A stretch of 64,000 nt of DNA from Ursus arctos (GCF_023065955.2 NW_026623100.1:65662727-65726726), one strand, 5' to 3'. Positions 46,871 through 57,823 are shown, counted from the stretch's first letter. Notes: a model not told the origin generated them from the letters alone. Made by a program: numbers and translations.

Positions 46871-48544
46871 TAAAAATGCGTGTTCAAATGAATGATTCAT
46901 TAGGCATTCTGGAATTCCCGTAGCTGCTGAGAATAACAGCAAAGCCCAGACAGGTTTAATATGTCAAGAGTTTTTTTTCATTTCTCCAAACAGCAGCCTC
47001 CCCATATAAATGGGCTGAGTTCAATTTAACCCGCCAATACTTAAATGAAGGCTAGTGGAATCATCCTACTCTTCCAAAGCTTAGCAAAAACACTCAGAAA
47101 GACAACAAAAGGGTGCATTCATTATACCTCTCCCAGGGGCAAGAGTCTTCACCAATTTAACTTCTTGCATGGAGACCAGACGCTCCTTTCCCAACGAAAT
47201 AAATTCCCTATGGAAAAGGTAGTAATTCTAGGCGTGGAGGGAGGGATTACCACCACCAAAAAGTAGCATATTCAGTAAGACAGTCCACTAAAAATTTCTG
47301 CCTTGGGGCAAGTCCATGTAATTACTATATCACTAAAGCGTAATGTTTTCCTGACCTCATACTGCCAAGAGGGTTATAACCAAATCAACCACCAAAATTT
47401 GCTCATCCAAAACCAATAACCCTCTTTTAACAAATATTTCTCAATCTTTGAATTTCCAAGGCCAGTTTTACCCTAAAATTACTCTATTAGCCAAATAGCT
47501 AATATTCTTAAGCAAAGATCCCCATCTACTTCACATATATAATGCTCAGAAAGGAGGTAGAAAGGAAAATATTAAAATAAAACTGGCCCCTATTTTATAT
47601 TAGAGGATCCTGACTCTGTACTACTTGTCTGTCTGCCTCTCTTCCTTCATTCATGATTTATCAAGCACCCATTAGAAGAAGAGACTCTTCTAGGTGTGCT
47701 TAGCATCTATCAGCAAAAAAAGAAAACAAAACAAAACAAAAACAAACCAACCCACCCCTGCCTTGTGTATCTAGTGCCCTTGGATTCTCTCTGAGAATGC
47801 TGAGTGTGAAACAAATCAGTAATTTATTTTTGCAACTGTCTGCAATAAATCTGACCATAAAAATCATACATAATTTCTGATGTAAATGTGTGGAAATTAA
47901 AAGTACACAGAAAAATTTAAATACAGTAGTCTTTGAGTATACTATAAGCACAATAAGCCTATAAAAATTCTTTCTTCCAAGAATCAATGACCAAGGAACA
48001 ACTAAAATGATTCTGCCTGAAATAATGAGGGCCTGCCTAATATTGACAGTTTGGCCCTTCTGAATACTTACTTGTGTTTATTTCTGAATACTCACCTAGC
48101 AAGGTAACTACCTATTCAAATCTCAGGAGGTTTTAACAATCAAGTAACAACTCAAATTTCATTATCATTCATAATTAGAGAATGCTCCAGATTTTTTAAA
48201 AAGCCAAAGGAAAAAAAACAACACTAGTCTACTGATAAAATTTTAATTTTTGAAAAGTAAGAGTAGTATACATCCAAAGTCATTTCTAGTCATCTGCACG
48301 TTAGCCAACTAGCTAGTTCAGACTAGGTAGATATGTACTGTCCAATACGGTAGCCACCAGCCACATGCGACTGTCAAGCACTTGAAATGTACCCAACCTA
48401 AATTGAAATTAGCTTTAAGTATAACATACACATTGAAAAAATATATATATAAAATATGTCAACATTTTCTTAATTTTGATTACATAATAAAATGATAACA
48501 TTTGGGATAGAAATGAGTTAAAATTTATCATTTAATTCTTCTTT

Positions 48545-48740
48545 GGGACACTTAGGTGGCTCATTCGTTAAGTGTCTGACTCCTGATTTCAGCTCAGGGC
48601 ATGATCTCAGGGCTGTGGGATTGAGCCCCGAGCTCAGTGGGGAGTCTGCTTGAGATTCCCTCTCTTCCTCTGCCCCTCACCCTCCCCATGTGCACACACT
48701 CTCTCTAAAATAAGTAAATCCTTTTAAAAAATAAAAAATA
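48545..48740 (+). mobile_element. CAN SINE, cluster member 1
   Basis: Exact 11-bp TSD AATTCTTCTTT at 48534-48544 and 48741-48751. Confidence 0.93.
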
Positions 48741-48778
48741 AATTCTTCTTTTACTTTTTTTTAGGATTTCTTTTCTCT

Positions 48779-48963
48779 GGGGTGCCTGGGTGGCTCAGTT
48801 GGTTGGGTGTCTACATTCTGCTCAGGTCATGATCACAGGGTCCTGGGATCGAGCCCCACATCAGGCTTCCTGCTCAGTGAGGAGTCCTCTCCCTCTGCCC
48901 CTCCCCCTGCTTGTGCTCTCTCTGTCTCCCTCAAATAAATAAAATCTTTAAAAAAAAAAAAAA
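48779..48963 (+). mobile_element. CAN SINE, cluster member 2
   Basis: Sense copy, 'ggggtgcctgggtggctcag' to poly(A), flanked by 'aggattt' on both sides. Confidence 0.92.
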
Positions 48964-48997
48964 GGATTTATTTTTTCTTAAGGATTTTATTTATTTT

Positions 48998-49150
48998 GGG
49001 TGCTTGGGTGGCTTAGTCGCCGAAGCATCTGCCTTTGGCTCAGGTCATGATCCCAGAGTCCTGGGACTGAGCCCCAGGTCAGGTTCCCTGCTTGGTAGGG
49101 AGTCTGCTTCTTCCTCTTCCCCTCTCTCAAAAATAAATAAAATCTTTTTA
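48998..49150 (+). mobile_element. CAN SINE, cluster member 3 (nested)
   Basis: Sense copy inside the tail of the next antisense SINE: 'ttttatttatttt' on the left and 'tttacttatttt' on the right. Confidence 0.88.
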
Positions 49151-49154
49151 AAAA

Positions 49155-49334
49155 TTTTTTTACTTATTTTGAGAGCATGCACAAACACGAGAGCACAGGG
49201 GGAGGGGCAGAGGAAAACAGAATCTCAAGCAGATTTTACACTGAGCCCAGAGACCAACACAGCCCAATCTCACAACCAACCTGAGCCAAAACCAAGAGTT
49301 AAACACGTAAACGACTGAGCGACCCAGGCACCCC
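49155..49334 (-). mobile_element. CAN SINE, cluster member 4
   Basis: Antisense copy ending 'gagcgacccaggcacccc'; its tail fragment also lies at 48976-48997. Confidence 0.88.
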
Positions 49335-49522
49335 AAGATTTATTTATTTAGAAAGAGAGAGCTTGTGCACACACGGGGGAGGGAGGGCAGAGGGAGAGGA
49401 TCTCAAGCTGACTCCCCGCTAAGTACAGAGTTCAAAGCAGGGCTCAATCTCACAACCCCAAGATCATGACCTGAGCCAAAATCAAGAGTCAGATCTCAAA
49501 CGACTGATCCACCCAGACACCC
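49335..49522 (-). mobile_element. CAN SINE, cluster member 5
   Basis: Antisense copy directly abutting member 4, ending 'ccacccagacacccc', followed by 'cttcttttacttttttttag', which also occurs near 48745-48764. Confidence 0.9.
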
Positions 49523-49924
49523 CCTTCTTTTACTTTTTTTTAGTGTAAAAACTATTTTTTACCTTTTTTAATACCAAAAAATATCATCCATGTGGCTCAC
49601 ATTATGTTTGTTTTAAACAGCACTGGTTTAAGACAACAGACTTCTAAACCTGCACACAGAGTAATACATGCAATACGTGTCGAAGCTATGCTCAGAATTT
49701 TACACTTACGTTATTTATTCATTTCTCAGTTCACACTCTTCAACCTACCTTCTACATCAAAATGCCAAACATCAAATATTTTTATATCAAAATATGAAAG
49801 TTTCAGAGTCTAATATGAAATTGTTTAGCAGAGCCCTAACAAATATTTGAATGACCACTGTGCACAGGGCATTCAATCCCTAAAGTAACTTGTTCTGCTG
49901 CACTTCAAAAGCCGAAGGGATACT

Positions 49925-50130
49925 CATTCTGTATCTAGCTAATATGCACTCTGCTCCTACAGTGTGCCTGGTATCATGCTAGATGCTTTACTCTCACTGA
50001 CCCATAAAATCCTCACAACTACCCTATGTAGTAGGTCCTATTTAAAGAAGAAACTGAAGCACACAAGGTTAAGTAACTTGCCAAAGCCCACAGCCTGTGG
50101 AAGTAGGATTCCAACCCAGCAGGCTCAAAC
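49925..50130 (-). repeat. MIR
   Basis: Antisense MIR: 'cagtgtgcctggtatcatgc', 'aaaatcctcacaactaccct', 'gttaagtaacttgccaaagc', 'gtaggattccaacccagcag'. Confidence 0.88.
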
Positions 50131-50172
50131 CAAAAACACCATACATTTTCCCTAATAAAAGGACTACACAAG

Positions 50173-50287
50173 GGATGCCTGGCTGGCTCAGCTGGAAGGG
50201 TGTGAAACTCTTGATATCAGGGTTCTGAGTTTGAGCCCCATGATGGGTGTAAAGACTACTAAAAAAATAAATAAAACTTTTTCGTAA
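50173..50287 (+). mobile_element. Short-type CAN SINE
   Basis: Exact 16-bp TSD AAAAGGACTACACAAG at 50157-50172 and 50288-50303. Confidence 0.95.
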
Positions 50288-50379
50288 AAAAGGACTACAC
50301 AAGATTGTGTCATTATCTAACAGGATTAAGTTCTAGTTGTGGGTATGTACCCATTACAAAAAAAACTGGAATAGATGGG

Positions 50380-50765
50380 GCTTAATGCATTGCTTCCTAC
50401 TCTCCACCCCACCCTTCTCAATGGCAGGTTAAAGAATGGCAGGTTAAAGTTGCCCACACAAATTAAATCCTTGATCTTACTACAGGTTTATACTGTGCTC
50501 CCTTTTCCAGAATTTCTAGATCCTATCCCTTCCCTCTGGTCTAACGTCCTTCAGGCTTCATTTCAGACATCATCTCCATGCATGCCTACTCAAGACTCCC
50601 CATGATTTAGGCTAGTCACCCCTCCTCCCTATGCTCATCCCTATTGTAGCACTTCCCACACTCGGTGCTCAGGAGACTGCTCAAGGGGTCTATTCTGTTC
50701 ACCACTTATAGTACCTAAAACCGTGCATAACACTAGGTGCTCGATAAATATTTGCTGAACTATCT
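50380..50765 (+). repeat. L2 LINE 3' end
   Basis: Sense L2: 'cttccctctggtctaacgtc', 'attgtagcacttcccaca', and the 3' end 'taggtgctcgataaatattt'. Confidence 0.75.
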
Positions 50766-51250
50766 AACCACCTGACCCACCCAGCTACAGCTAAAAGTGG
50801 AATATTAAAAGCAAACTTAGTGGTAGGAGGGGCAAATCCACAAGCAGAGAACAAGTTCTAAATTTCATGAAATTTATGACAGGTCAAAATAGTATCGTAC
50901 ATATGAAATAATTATTGCGATGACTCCTATCCACCCCCAAAAAAGGAAGAGTAAAACTAAAATCTATTTTAAATGATCAATTTAGTTTCAGCATAATTTG
51001 TAAGAATGAATTAAGTAGCTGACAAAAATTGTCGTAAGAAATCCACATCAACCATTCCAGTAACGCTATAAATTGAAATCAGCTTAATTTTGACAATTCT
51101 CAGAGTTCAGGAAAGACTGCAGCTGCTTTTTAAAATCGTCTCAAACATAAAACTAGTTACACTTATAATTGGGTTTCACTGTATTCCCCCCAGTGCTGAG
51201 TGCTGGGCTCCAAACGACAGGAGCAACCATGTGTCCTTTAAGATATTCAT

Positions 51251-51269
51251 GGGGGGGGGCGGGGGGAGG
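51251..51269 (+). repeat. G-run, possible quadruplex
   Basis: Nine Gs, a C, six Gs, A, then GG, about 1 kb downstream of the RAB10 donor in intron 1 (minus-strand C-rich). Confidence 0.7.
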
Positions 51270-52186
51270 ACGGTTTTCACATACAATTCGTTTAACACAA
51301 GTCGTGTTAATTCCACTAAATTTTCTAACCAGAGTCCAAAGGGACTTTCCTAGAGCCTTCCCTTTTCTTTTCCAAAACGGGAAACCGACTAAAAAGGTCA
51401 ATCTTTAGTTCTTACTTCCACACTAAGTAATTCTGAAACATGAGGTGAAAGTACATGAGAAGTTCTAGAGCTAGGACTGGCCAAATGTTTTCCTGTAAAT
51501 TGTAGCGTAAAGTCAAATACAAGGGAGAACTTCAGTCTTTCGGGTCTGAGGACAGAAACTGATCATCTCTTTTAGATTACTGCTTCTGTTGATGTCTGGA
51601 AAAGCACTGTGAGGCAAACATGCCATTGAGTCCCACCCCAAGCACGAAGAGCCTCCGATTGTTTGACACATCAATGGATTAGTCAACGCGGGGGAACTCA
51701 CTTTTCCCCTCTAATTTGCTTTAATTATTCCTCACACAAACCCTCAAGTTTACTCTAAGTTATGACCATATGGAATCTTCTCTTTGCCCTGAAGTATAAA
51801 TTCAGGCCTTTACCAAATGACTACTACGGCTTCAATCCCAACCACTAAAATAAACCCCTTACACGTATCGTACATCTAGTAACGCCACACAAATATGGAA
51901 AAAACCAGTCCAGTCGCTTAAAGAAACAGCATTCTGGGACGTGGTTAATGCTGCATATTTTGCAATAGAGGCAATGAAGAGAGTAGGAGACTTGAAAGCA
52001 AAAGACCGGATGGAAAGCATGGGAAGACCCCGCCCCAGCAAGCTCGATGTCGATTCAAACAGTAACTTGGGTCTGTCGCCTGGAATCGGAATCACTGAAA
52101 CAAAGGCGTTTATTACGGGAAGCAAGATGTCTGGAGTAAAAGAAACGGTTTGCAGCTACCCAGACCGTACACCATCTTCCCACAGG

Positions 52187-52192
52187 TCTTAC
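52187..52192 (-). promoter_or_regulatory. RAB10: RAB10 exon 1 splice donor
   Basis: Reading the minus strand, the exon ends ACCATAG and is followed by GTAAGA, a strong U2-type 5' splice site. The split falls after the first base of codon 43, which agrees with the conserved 'STIG' of Rab8/10/13 proteins. Confidence 0.95.
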
Positions 52193-52319
52193 CTATGGTG
52201 GAAATAAAGGTGGTATTGAAGGCATCATCCGAAAAACGAAAAAGGACGCAGGTCTTCCCTACTCCCGAGTCTCCGATCAGGAGCAGCTTGAAAAGCAGGT
52301 CGTACGTCTTCTTCGCCAT
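52193..52319 (-). CDS. RAB10: RAB10 first coding exon (residues 1-42 plus one base)
   Basis: RAB10 is a Rab-family small GTPase that drives vesicle traffic from Golgi and endosomes to the plasma membrane, including GLUT4 vesicles and basolateral sorting. The exon starts at an ATG whose complement ends at 52319 and begins [13 protein letters not shown]. The G1/P-loop GDSGVGKT is at residues 16-23, and switch I begins near residue 34 with NTTFISTI, whose Thr41 is the Mg-coordinating threonine. The paralogues differ: RAB8A has KTYDYL and an E/S pair where this has D and T, and RAB13 diverges more. The 127-nt exon ends on the first base of the Gly43 codon at a GTAAGA donor. The context of the ATG is C at -3 and G at +4, so only half of a Kozak match. 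Switch II, the other guanine-binding motifs and the prenylated C-terminus must lie in exons beyond the left edge. Confidence 0.97.
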
Positions 52320-52906
52320 TGGGAGGAGCGGCTCAGGCTCTCGCCGCCGGCGGCCCCAAGGGATCGGTCCCTCTCACTACGGCCAACTCCTCACTTGGGC
52401 GTTCTCAGGCCGGAGTACCGGGGAAGCGTGGGAAAAACGAGGGCTCGAGAGGGCGCGGGCGACCTACGAACGGCCTCGTCGAGGAAGCCCCGACGGTGGC
52501 GGCGTCCGGTGCCTCCGAGGGCGGCGACCGCGGCTCCGCAGCCTCTCCCAGCCGCCCCGCCCGGTTCCGGGGAGTCGGTCGGGACAAAATGGCCTCCCCT
52601 CCCCCCTCAGGGCTGCTCGGCCGGGACGCTCCCACGGGCGAGCGAGCAAGCTCTGCCGTCGAGGGAGCGCGACGGACGTGAGGACAGTCTCTCTCCCCAA
52701 CAGAAACTCCGCTCCGGGCCGCGGCGGTGGCAGCGAAGGAGGACCCCGAGCCGACGAGCTCAGCTACATAGCCACAGGAAGCCGAGCCGCCCCGGCCAGA
52801 GCCACCTTTTCCCCGTGCCCTCTCACGCCGGCGTGCGCGCTGCCTGAGACGCACGCAAGGACGTACGCCCGCCCTTCCCTCGCGCCCTCGCCCTGCGGAT
52901 CGTCTC

Positions 52907-52918
52907 TGCGCACGCGCG
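52907..52918. promoter_or_regulatory. NRF1 consensus site
   Basis: TGCGCACGCGCG fits the palindromic NRF1 consensus YGCGCAYGCGCR at every position. It lies about 590 bp upstream of the RAB10 ATG inside the CpG island. Confidence 0.65.
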
Positions 52919-53107
52919 CCGGAGGGTGTAGGGGCACGCGGGGGCGGAGAGCGGCGCTCCGGGTCTCCGAGCCCTAGTCTAAGGCCCCGCGGAGAAAAGA
53001 GAGAGGAGGGGCGAGAGAGGGCGAGGCCGCGGGCGCGCTCCCTGCGGCCGTCTGATAGGGTGCGCAGCGTTACGAGCACGCCCCGCGGGGAGGAGCTGCC
53101 TGGTGAC

Positions 53108-53119
53108 TGCGCAGGCGCG
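53108..53119. promoter_or_regulatory. NRF1-like site (one mismatch)
   Basis: TGCGCAGGCGCG differs from the NRF1 consensus only at the central pyrimidine. It lies near the upstream part of the CpG island, about 190 bp from the perfect site. Confidence 0.4.
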
Positions 53120-54430
53120 GCACGCTGGAGTAGCCCCTTGACACCCTTCCCTTTCGTCCGGGGGTCGCTCTCCCGGCTGCGTTGAGGATGCTCTCGGTCA
53201 TGTTTGTCGCGTGTGTCGAGCTGAAGGTCTTGGCGCAGTGACAGGCTTGGATGGCCGTGTGTTCCTGTGTAGCTGTAGCTCGTAAACGCGAAAAAAAGTG
53301 GCGCCCTGGGTCATTAATAGGCTCTTTGCTAAAATGAGACGCATCCTGGAGTGCCCTCTCTCGTGGCTAATAGTGACAGGAGAAACATTAGAGTTCCATC
53401 CTGGTTGAGCGAGAGTTGACGTTCCAGAGAGCAGGAATTTAGCATGGAAAAACTGGCCCGGCTGCCCAGGTTGGGATGATGTAATCCGCCTTTCAGGGCG
53501 AGGAGAGGAGGACTGAGGAACACCTGAGCGCAGGGAGAACCTCCCCGCAGAGTGGAAGCTTCGGTGCTGTGCTCTACGGGCGAGAACTCACTGCAGGCCT
53601 TGCGGTCCTTTTGGAATACGGGAGAGCCCAGAGCGCCATACAGAAGAAGCAGGGCCCCTCCCTGCCGCCAAAATCGAAGTACCGGTGTCCAAAATTGAAG
53701 GAGAGTGAAGCCAGCCCCAACCCTACGCTGCCTCTTCCTTGCACCTTCTTTTCATGTGCCTTACACCCTTCCTTCTGTCTCTCCCCATCTGTCTTTATAC
53801 TTTCCTCTTCCTCTTCTTTTCTGTAGTTTAAATAATCATCCTACTGCCCAGCCATTCTCAGTGTGTTTCACCGCGGCAAAAGCACACCTAGCATGTCATG
53901 GCTGCATAGTTGAACCTGATAGGCTGGTTCAACCTAATACAGGAGAAAACCCTGAGACATCTGGAAACGGATTGAGAGAGAAGTAAAAACTACATTTTTA
54001 CACCCTGCCACCACCCCCCAAAATGTTTGTGTATTAAAATGTGATTAAAATAGGTCTTTGAGGCAGTTAGTTAGGGTCATCATATTTCAGTCTCCCATTT
54101 TTAAAAGGCTTGGCTTGCATTCTTTCTTCCCAGCCACCCGTAAAGCTTCAGTACTGAAAAAATACTTGTCTTCTTTAATACTCCTCGCCCTTCAGTTTGT
54201 TTCTGTGATTGCTCTTGTCACTTAAACCTTATCCTCTATGGATCATTTTTTCTCCAGTTGGGGGTGTCAAGATAATACCAACAATTTTAATATAAGCTAG
54301 CTATGCAAATCAAAATGAGCTATGGTCAGTGCTACACAGGTTTGTCCTCAATTGAGGCATTACATTGAGCACCTCAGGGAATCTTCAGTGTTAGCATGAT
54401 TTTCCCGTTCAAAATAAATTTGATTATGGG

Positions 54431-54635
54431 GGGCGCCTGGGTGGCACAGCGGTTAAGCATCTGCCTTCGGCTCAGGGTGTGATGCCGGCGATCTGGGATC
54501 GAGACCCACATCAGGCTCTTCTGCTATGAGCCTGCCTCTTCCTCTCCCACTCCCCCTGCTTGTGTTCCCTCTCTCGCTGGCTGTCTCTATCTCTGTCGAA
54601 TAAATAAATAAAATCTTTTTAAAAAAAAAATAAAA
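54431..54635 (+). mobile_element. CAN SINE, first of tandem pair
   Basis: Target AATAAATTTGATTATGG precedes the head (54414-54430) and recurs between the pair near 54637-54653. Confidence 0.93.
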
Positions 54636-54652
54636 AATAAATTTGATTATGG

Positions 54653-54817
54653 GGCACCTGGGTGGCTCACTCATTAAGCATCTGCCTTCAGTTCAGCTCA
54701 GTCCTGGGATGGAGCCCCACATCTGCTTCTCCCTCTGCCCCTGCCCCTGTTCGTGCTCTCTCTTGTTCACTCAATCTCAAATAAATAAATAAAATTTTTT
54801 AAAAAAGAAAAAAAAAA
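54653..54817 (+). mobile_element. CAN SINE, second of tandem pair, partly deleted
   Basis: Sense copy lacking part of the B-box and middle region ('gttcagctcagtcctgggat'); followed by 'agtttgatta', a third partial copy of the target. Confidence 0.9.
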
Positions 54818-55110
54818 AGTTTGATTAACTCAAGTCCCAGTATTGTAAAGCATTTTCAAATGTTATGGTTTTTAAATGTAGAAAGCCTAATTAATTCCAC
54901 TACATAAATTTTGGGAATTAGGGCAGCTAAATATGGAAAATAAATTTTAAAAACTATGCTTTATCCCAGTTGTTTCGAGCAGTTACATCAATGAGAGCCT
55001 TTCCTCCATGAGCTCCATATTCTGAAACCTTAGGAGTTAATTACACTTATTAAGAAATTTTATTTATTATTGGGTCAAGATCATAGAATTTTAGAGTTTT
55101 CATATCCTTT

Positions 55111-55300
55111 TTTGAAGATTTATTTATTTATTTGAGGGAGAGAAAGAGAGCATGCAGGGGGGCAGGGGCAGAATCCCAAGCAGACTCTGCTGAGCTCAGG
55201 GTGCAGTGCGACAAGGGGCTCGATCCCACAACCCTGAGATTACAACCTGACCCAAAACCAAGAGTCAGATGCCCAACCAGCTGTGCCACCCAGGTATCCC
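55111..55300 (-). mobile_element. CAN SINE, old
   Basis: Antisense copy; flanks GTTTTCATATCCTTT and GCTTTCGTATCTTTA look like a worn TSD. Confidence 0.9.
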
Positions 55301-55324
55301 AAGCTTTCGTATCTTTAAATCATA

Positions 55325-55420
55325 ATTCAACTCCTGCACGTAATTTACAGATAAATCTAAGGCTTAAAGAGGTTAGAGACTTGGCAGAGGTCACACCGTG
55401 AGTAGCAGAGCCAGCACTAT
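55325..55420 (-). repeat. MIR fragment
   Basis: Antisense: 'aaagaggttagagacttggc', 'gagtagcagagccagcac'. Confidence 0.65.
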
Positions 55421-55955
55421 ATGCAAGGGAAAAGGGAAGAAAACCTCTACAGGACATCACACTGCATGGAGGTGGAATTGGGAGGCTCAGCCAGTACTTA
55501 ATGTTTGGCTTCTATAAAGTTAATTGAAAGTTTTGCCAGAGTAAGACATAAGCATCAAGCTGTATCCACCACTGAAAGTGCCTGGAATGATCAAGGCATG
55601 AAAGATCTCTGACTCTAGGGGAAAAAAAGAATAAAATGGGGGTCTATGTAGGCCTAAAAGGTAAATCTAGTGTTGCAAAGTAGTATTTGATAAATGCTAA
55701 AACTTAGTGAAAGAAAATGCCAATTTAGTACGAGCTTAGGATTTATGCCTTTTAAAACATCGCTCTGTAAAGACTCTAGCCCAAATATTTGCAAAGCCAA
55801 GAAAGAAAATAGGTATATTTATATATTCGTATTATTAGTTAAGGTATTATTTCTGTATTTTTCTAGGAAACACACAGCTGACCAAAGTCATGTTTTCAGT
55901 CTTTAGCTTCAACTTTCAGGACCTGCCTCTAAAGCTACAAGAAATCCCTGCCTCA

Positions 55956-56073
55956 GGGCACCTGGCTGGCTCAGTCTGAGGAACGTGTGACTCTTGATCT
56001 TCGAGTCCGGAGTTTGAGCTCCACGTTGAATGTAGAGATTTACTTAAATACATAAATACATAAACTTTAAAAA
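55956..56073 (+). mobile_element. Short-type CAN SINE
   Basis: TSD AAATCCCTGCCTCA (55942-55955) and a copy with one mismatch at 56074-56087. Confidence 0.93.
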
Positions 56074-56689
56074 AAATCCCTGCTTCAAAAGATATTGACT
56101 CAGGATCATCTTTACTCACCTTCCTGCATATATTTTCCAATCTCTATACCTGATTTCTTCCTCTCGTTTCTCCCCCCCACCCCTTGCTCTCTCTGTTCTC
56201 CTTGAAAATGGGAGTTCTTCCCTTGAATGGCAGTCCCACTGCTATGTCATCGCCTTGCTGTCAAAACTACCACTCCAATCTCAGGGATTTTGCCCATTCG
56301 ATACTGCCTATTTCCTGTGTTCATGCTCCCAATCTTGCAGGGACATCCAGGAGGAAGGTCTTTGTTAGACATCCCTGATGCTGAGTGCCGATTGCCCAGA
56401 GGCTGCAGCTGTTCTTATCACCATCACCTGCCAAAATTCTGCTCTGCCTACATATCTTGACTGAATCCTACCACATGTTAGAGAATGATTGCCCCATGAG
56501 CCTTCCCCAGCCCATTGGATGTGTTTGTTCTAATCTTCTCCAGGGATACCTCAGTTCTGAAATACCGGACTCCTGAGCCGGCACTTAAGGGCAGGCTTTA
56601 TTTCCTAGCCAGTGAGCTTTATTTCCTATCCTAGCTTCCACAGACTAGTCTCCAGACAAGCTGAACTAGTCATCTTTTCTGCAGTTCCT

Positions 56690-56867
56690 ATGCATCTTCT
56701 TGATTTCATGCTTAGTTTAATGTGGTTCTCCTCATGTGAAATGCATCCTCTCCTCACCCCCCCCCCATATCCCTTCAGCATTCAGCTTAAATGCCCTCCC
56801 CATAGCCTCTTCCCCAACCCTTTTACTGGGAGGAATTTGTTTCTCTTTTGAACTCCCATAGCACTTT
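56690..56867 (+). repeat. L2 LINE fragment
   Basis: Sense L2-like: 'cttcagcattcagcttaaat', 'gccctccccatagcctcttc', 'aactcccatagcacttt'. Interrupted by the SINE train that follows. Earlier sequence from about 56200 may belong to it but is too worn to say. Confidence 0.65.
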
Positions 56868-57062
56868 CTTTTTTTAAGATTTTATTTATTTATTTGACAG
56901 AGAGAAAGACAGCCAGCGAGAGAGGGAACAGAGGCAGGGCGAGTGGGAGAGGAAGAAGCAGGCTCCCAGCGGAGGAGCCTGATGTGGGGCCTGATCCCAG
57001 GACTCTGGGATCACGCCCTGAGCCAAAGGCAGACGCTTAACGACTGAGCCCCCCAGGCACCC
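56868..57062 (-). mobile_element. CAN SINE, train member 1
   Basis: Exact 15-bp TSD CTCCCATAGCACTTT at 56853-56867 and 57063-57077. Confidence 0.96.
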
Positions 57063-57077
57063 CTCCCATAGCACTTT

Positions 57078-57268
57078 TATTCTTTTTTCTATTTTATTTA
57101 TTTGCCAGAGAGAGGGAGAAGGAGGGAGAGAACACAAGCAGGGGGAGCAGCAGGCAGAGGGAGAAGCAGGCTCCCTACTGAGCAAGGAGCTGGACTCCAT
57201 CCCAGGACCCTGGAATCGTGATCTGAGCTGAAGACAGATGCTTAACCCACTGTGCCACCAAGGCATCC
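57078..57268 (-). mobile_element. CAN SINE, train member 2
   Basis: A third copy of the target, CTCCCATAGTACTTT (one mismatch), follows at 57269-57283. Confidence 0.95.
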
Positions 57269-57300
57269 CTCCCATAGTACTTTTAAAAATCAATTGTTTC

Positions 57301-57496
57301 GGGGCGCCTGGGTGGCACAGCGGTTAAGCGCCTGCCTTCGGCTCAGGGCGTGATCCCGGCGTTACGGGATCGAGCCCCACATCAGGCTCCTCCGCTATGA
57401 GCCTGCTTCTTCCTCTCCCACTCCCCCTGCTTGTGTTCCCTCTCTCGCTGGCTGTCTCTAACACTGTCGAATAAATAAGTAAAAAATCTTTAAAAA
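57301..57496 (+). mobile_element. CAN SINE, train member 3, young ursid-type
   Basis: Exact 16-bp TSD AAAAATCAATTGTTTC at 57285-57300 and 57497-57512. Confidence 0.97.
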
Positions 57497-57608
57497 AAAA
57501 ATCAATTGTTTCCCCTTTCTTATTTCACAAGTAATACATAGTTATTTTTAGAAACTTAGAACTGTAGATAAGCAAAACAAAAAATATTAATTATTAAAAA
57601 TTTTACCT

Positions 57609-57823
57609 CTGGGGCTCCTGGCTGGCTCAGTTCATAGAACATGTGACTCTTGATCTCAGGGGTGTGAGTTTGAGCCCCATGTGGAGCACAGAGCTTACTT
57701 AAAAAGAAAAAAGTCTGGGTGCTTGGCTGGCTCAGTCGGTAGAGCATGCAACCCTTGATCTCAAGATTATAAATTCAAGTCCCACGTTGGGTATGGAGAT
57801 TACTTAAAAATAAAAATATTTAA
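57609..57823 (+). mobile_element. Two tandem short-type CAN SINEs
   Basis: First copy 57609-57708, second 57715-57823, both ending in a '...ttacttaaaaa' tail. Flanks AAATTTTACCTCT (57596-57608) and AAAATCTACCTCC (57824-57836) enclose both. Confidence 0.88.

Larger units (their letters stand above)
48334..49625. mobile_element. MER-type hAT-Charlie element split by SINE cluster
   Basis: The left part 48334-48544 has 'gtccaatacggtagccacca' and 'aagcacttgaaatgt'. The right part 49523-49625 has 'atccatgtggctcacattat' and 'aacagcactg'. Together they follow one non-autonomous hAT-Charlie consensus; only about 300 bp of it remain around roughly 980 bp of SINEs. Confidence 0.7.
1..52192 (-). other. 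RAB10: RAB10 intron 1 (5' part of the intron, incomplete)
   Basis: Inferred from the splice donor at 52192 and the absence of any further RAB10 exon to the left. Exon 2 should begin by completing Gly43 and continuing the switch I region, and no such frame is seen. Vertebrate RAB10 has a very long first intron, so this fits. The intron is packed with SINE, L1, L2, MIR and DNA-transposon relics listed separately. Stretches where I recognise nothing: 3816-4077, 4273-5329, 15245-16380, 17600-18030, 18203-18900, 19116-19620, 20172-20765, 21011-21641, 22122-22483, 22660-23331, 25186-25655, 25806-26260, 27139-27480, 27640-27940, 30080-30980, 31490-32364, 32791-33106, 35012-37030, 37455-37929, 38201-38764, 39267-39800, 43596-43994, 44113-44804, 46870-48330 and 50766-52190. 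Confidence 0.8.
52240..53310. promoter_or_regulatory. RAB10: CpG-island promoter of RAB10
   Basis: About 1 kb of very GC- and CpG-rich DNA in an otherwise AT-rich, CpG-poor window. It covers coding exon 1, the 5' UTR and the region upstream. No TATA box is seen in it. Motifs visible by eye include two NRF1-type sites, a GGGGGCGGAG Sp1-type box at 52940-52949, and an AAAATGGC YY1-like site at 52586-52593. This is the usual layout of a housekeeping promoter with dispersed start sites. The transcription start and the 5' end of exon 1 cannot be fixed from sequence alone. The island is also free of SINE insertions, in contrast to the flanks. Confidence 0.9.

Noticed and set aside
52150..52977. 275-codon plus-strand open frame and overlapping frames of 120-224 codons in the CpG island
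   Set aside because: They are Arg/Pro/Gly/Ser-rich translations of GC-rich promoter DNA, overlap RAB10 exon 1 on the other strand, and show no domain. Stop codons are simply rare at this GC content.
54955..55025. Minus-strand stretch reading SEYGAHGGKALIDVTARN before a stop, as a possible exon or retrocopy
   Set aside because: Too short to judge, no splice sites or family recognised, and likely by chance.
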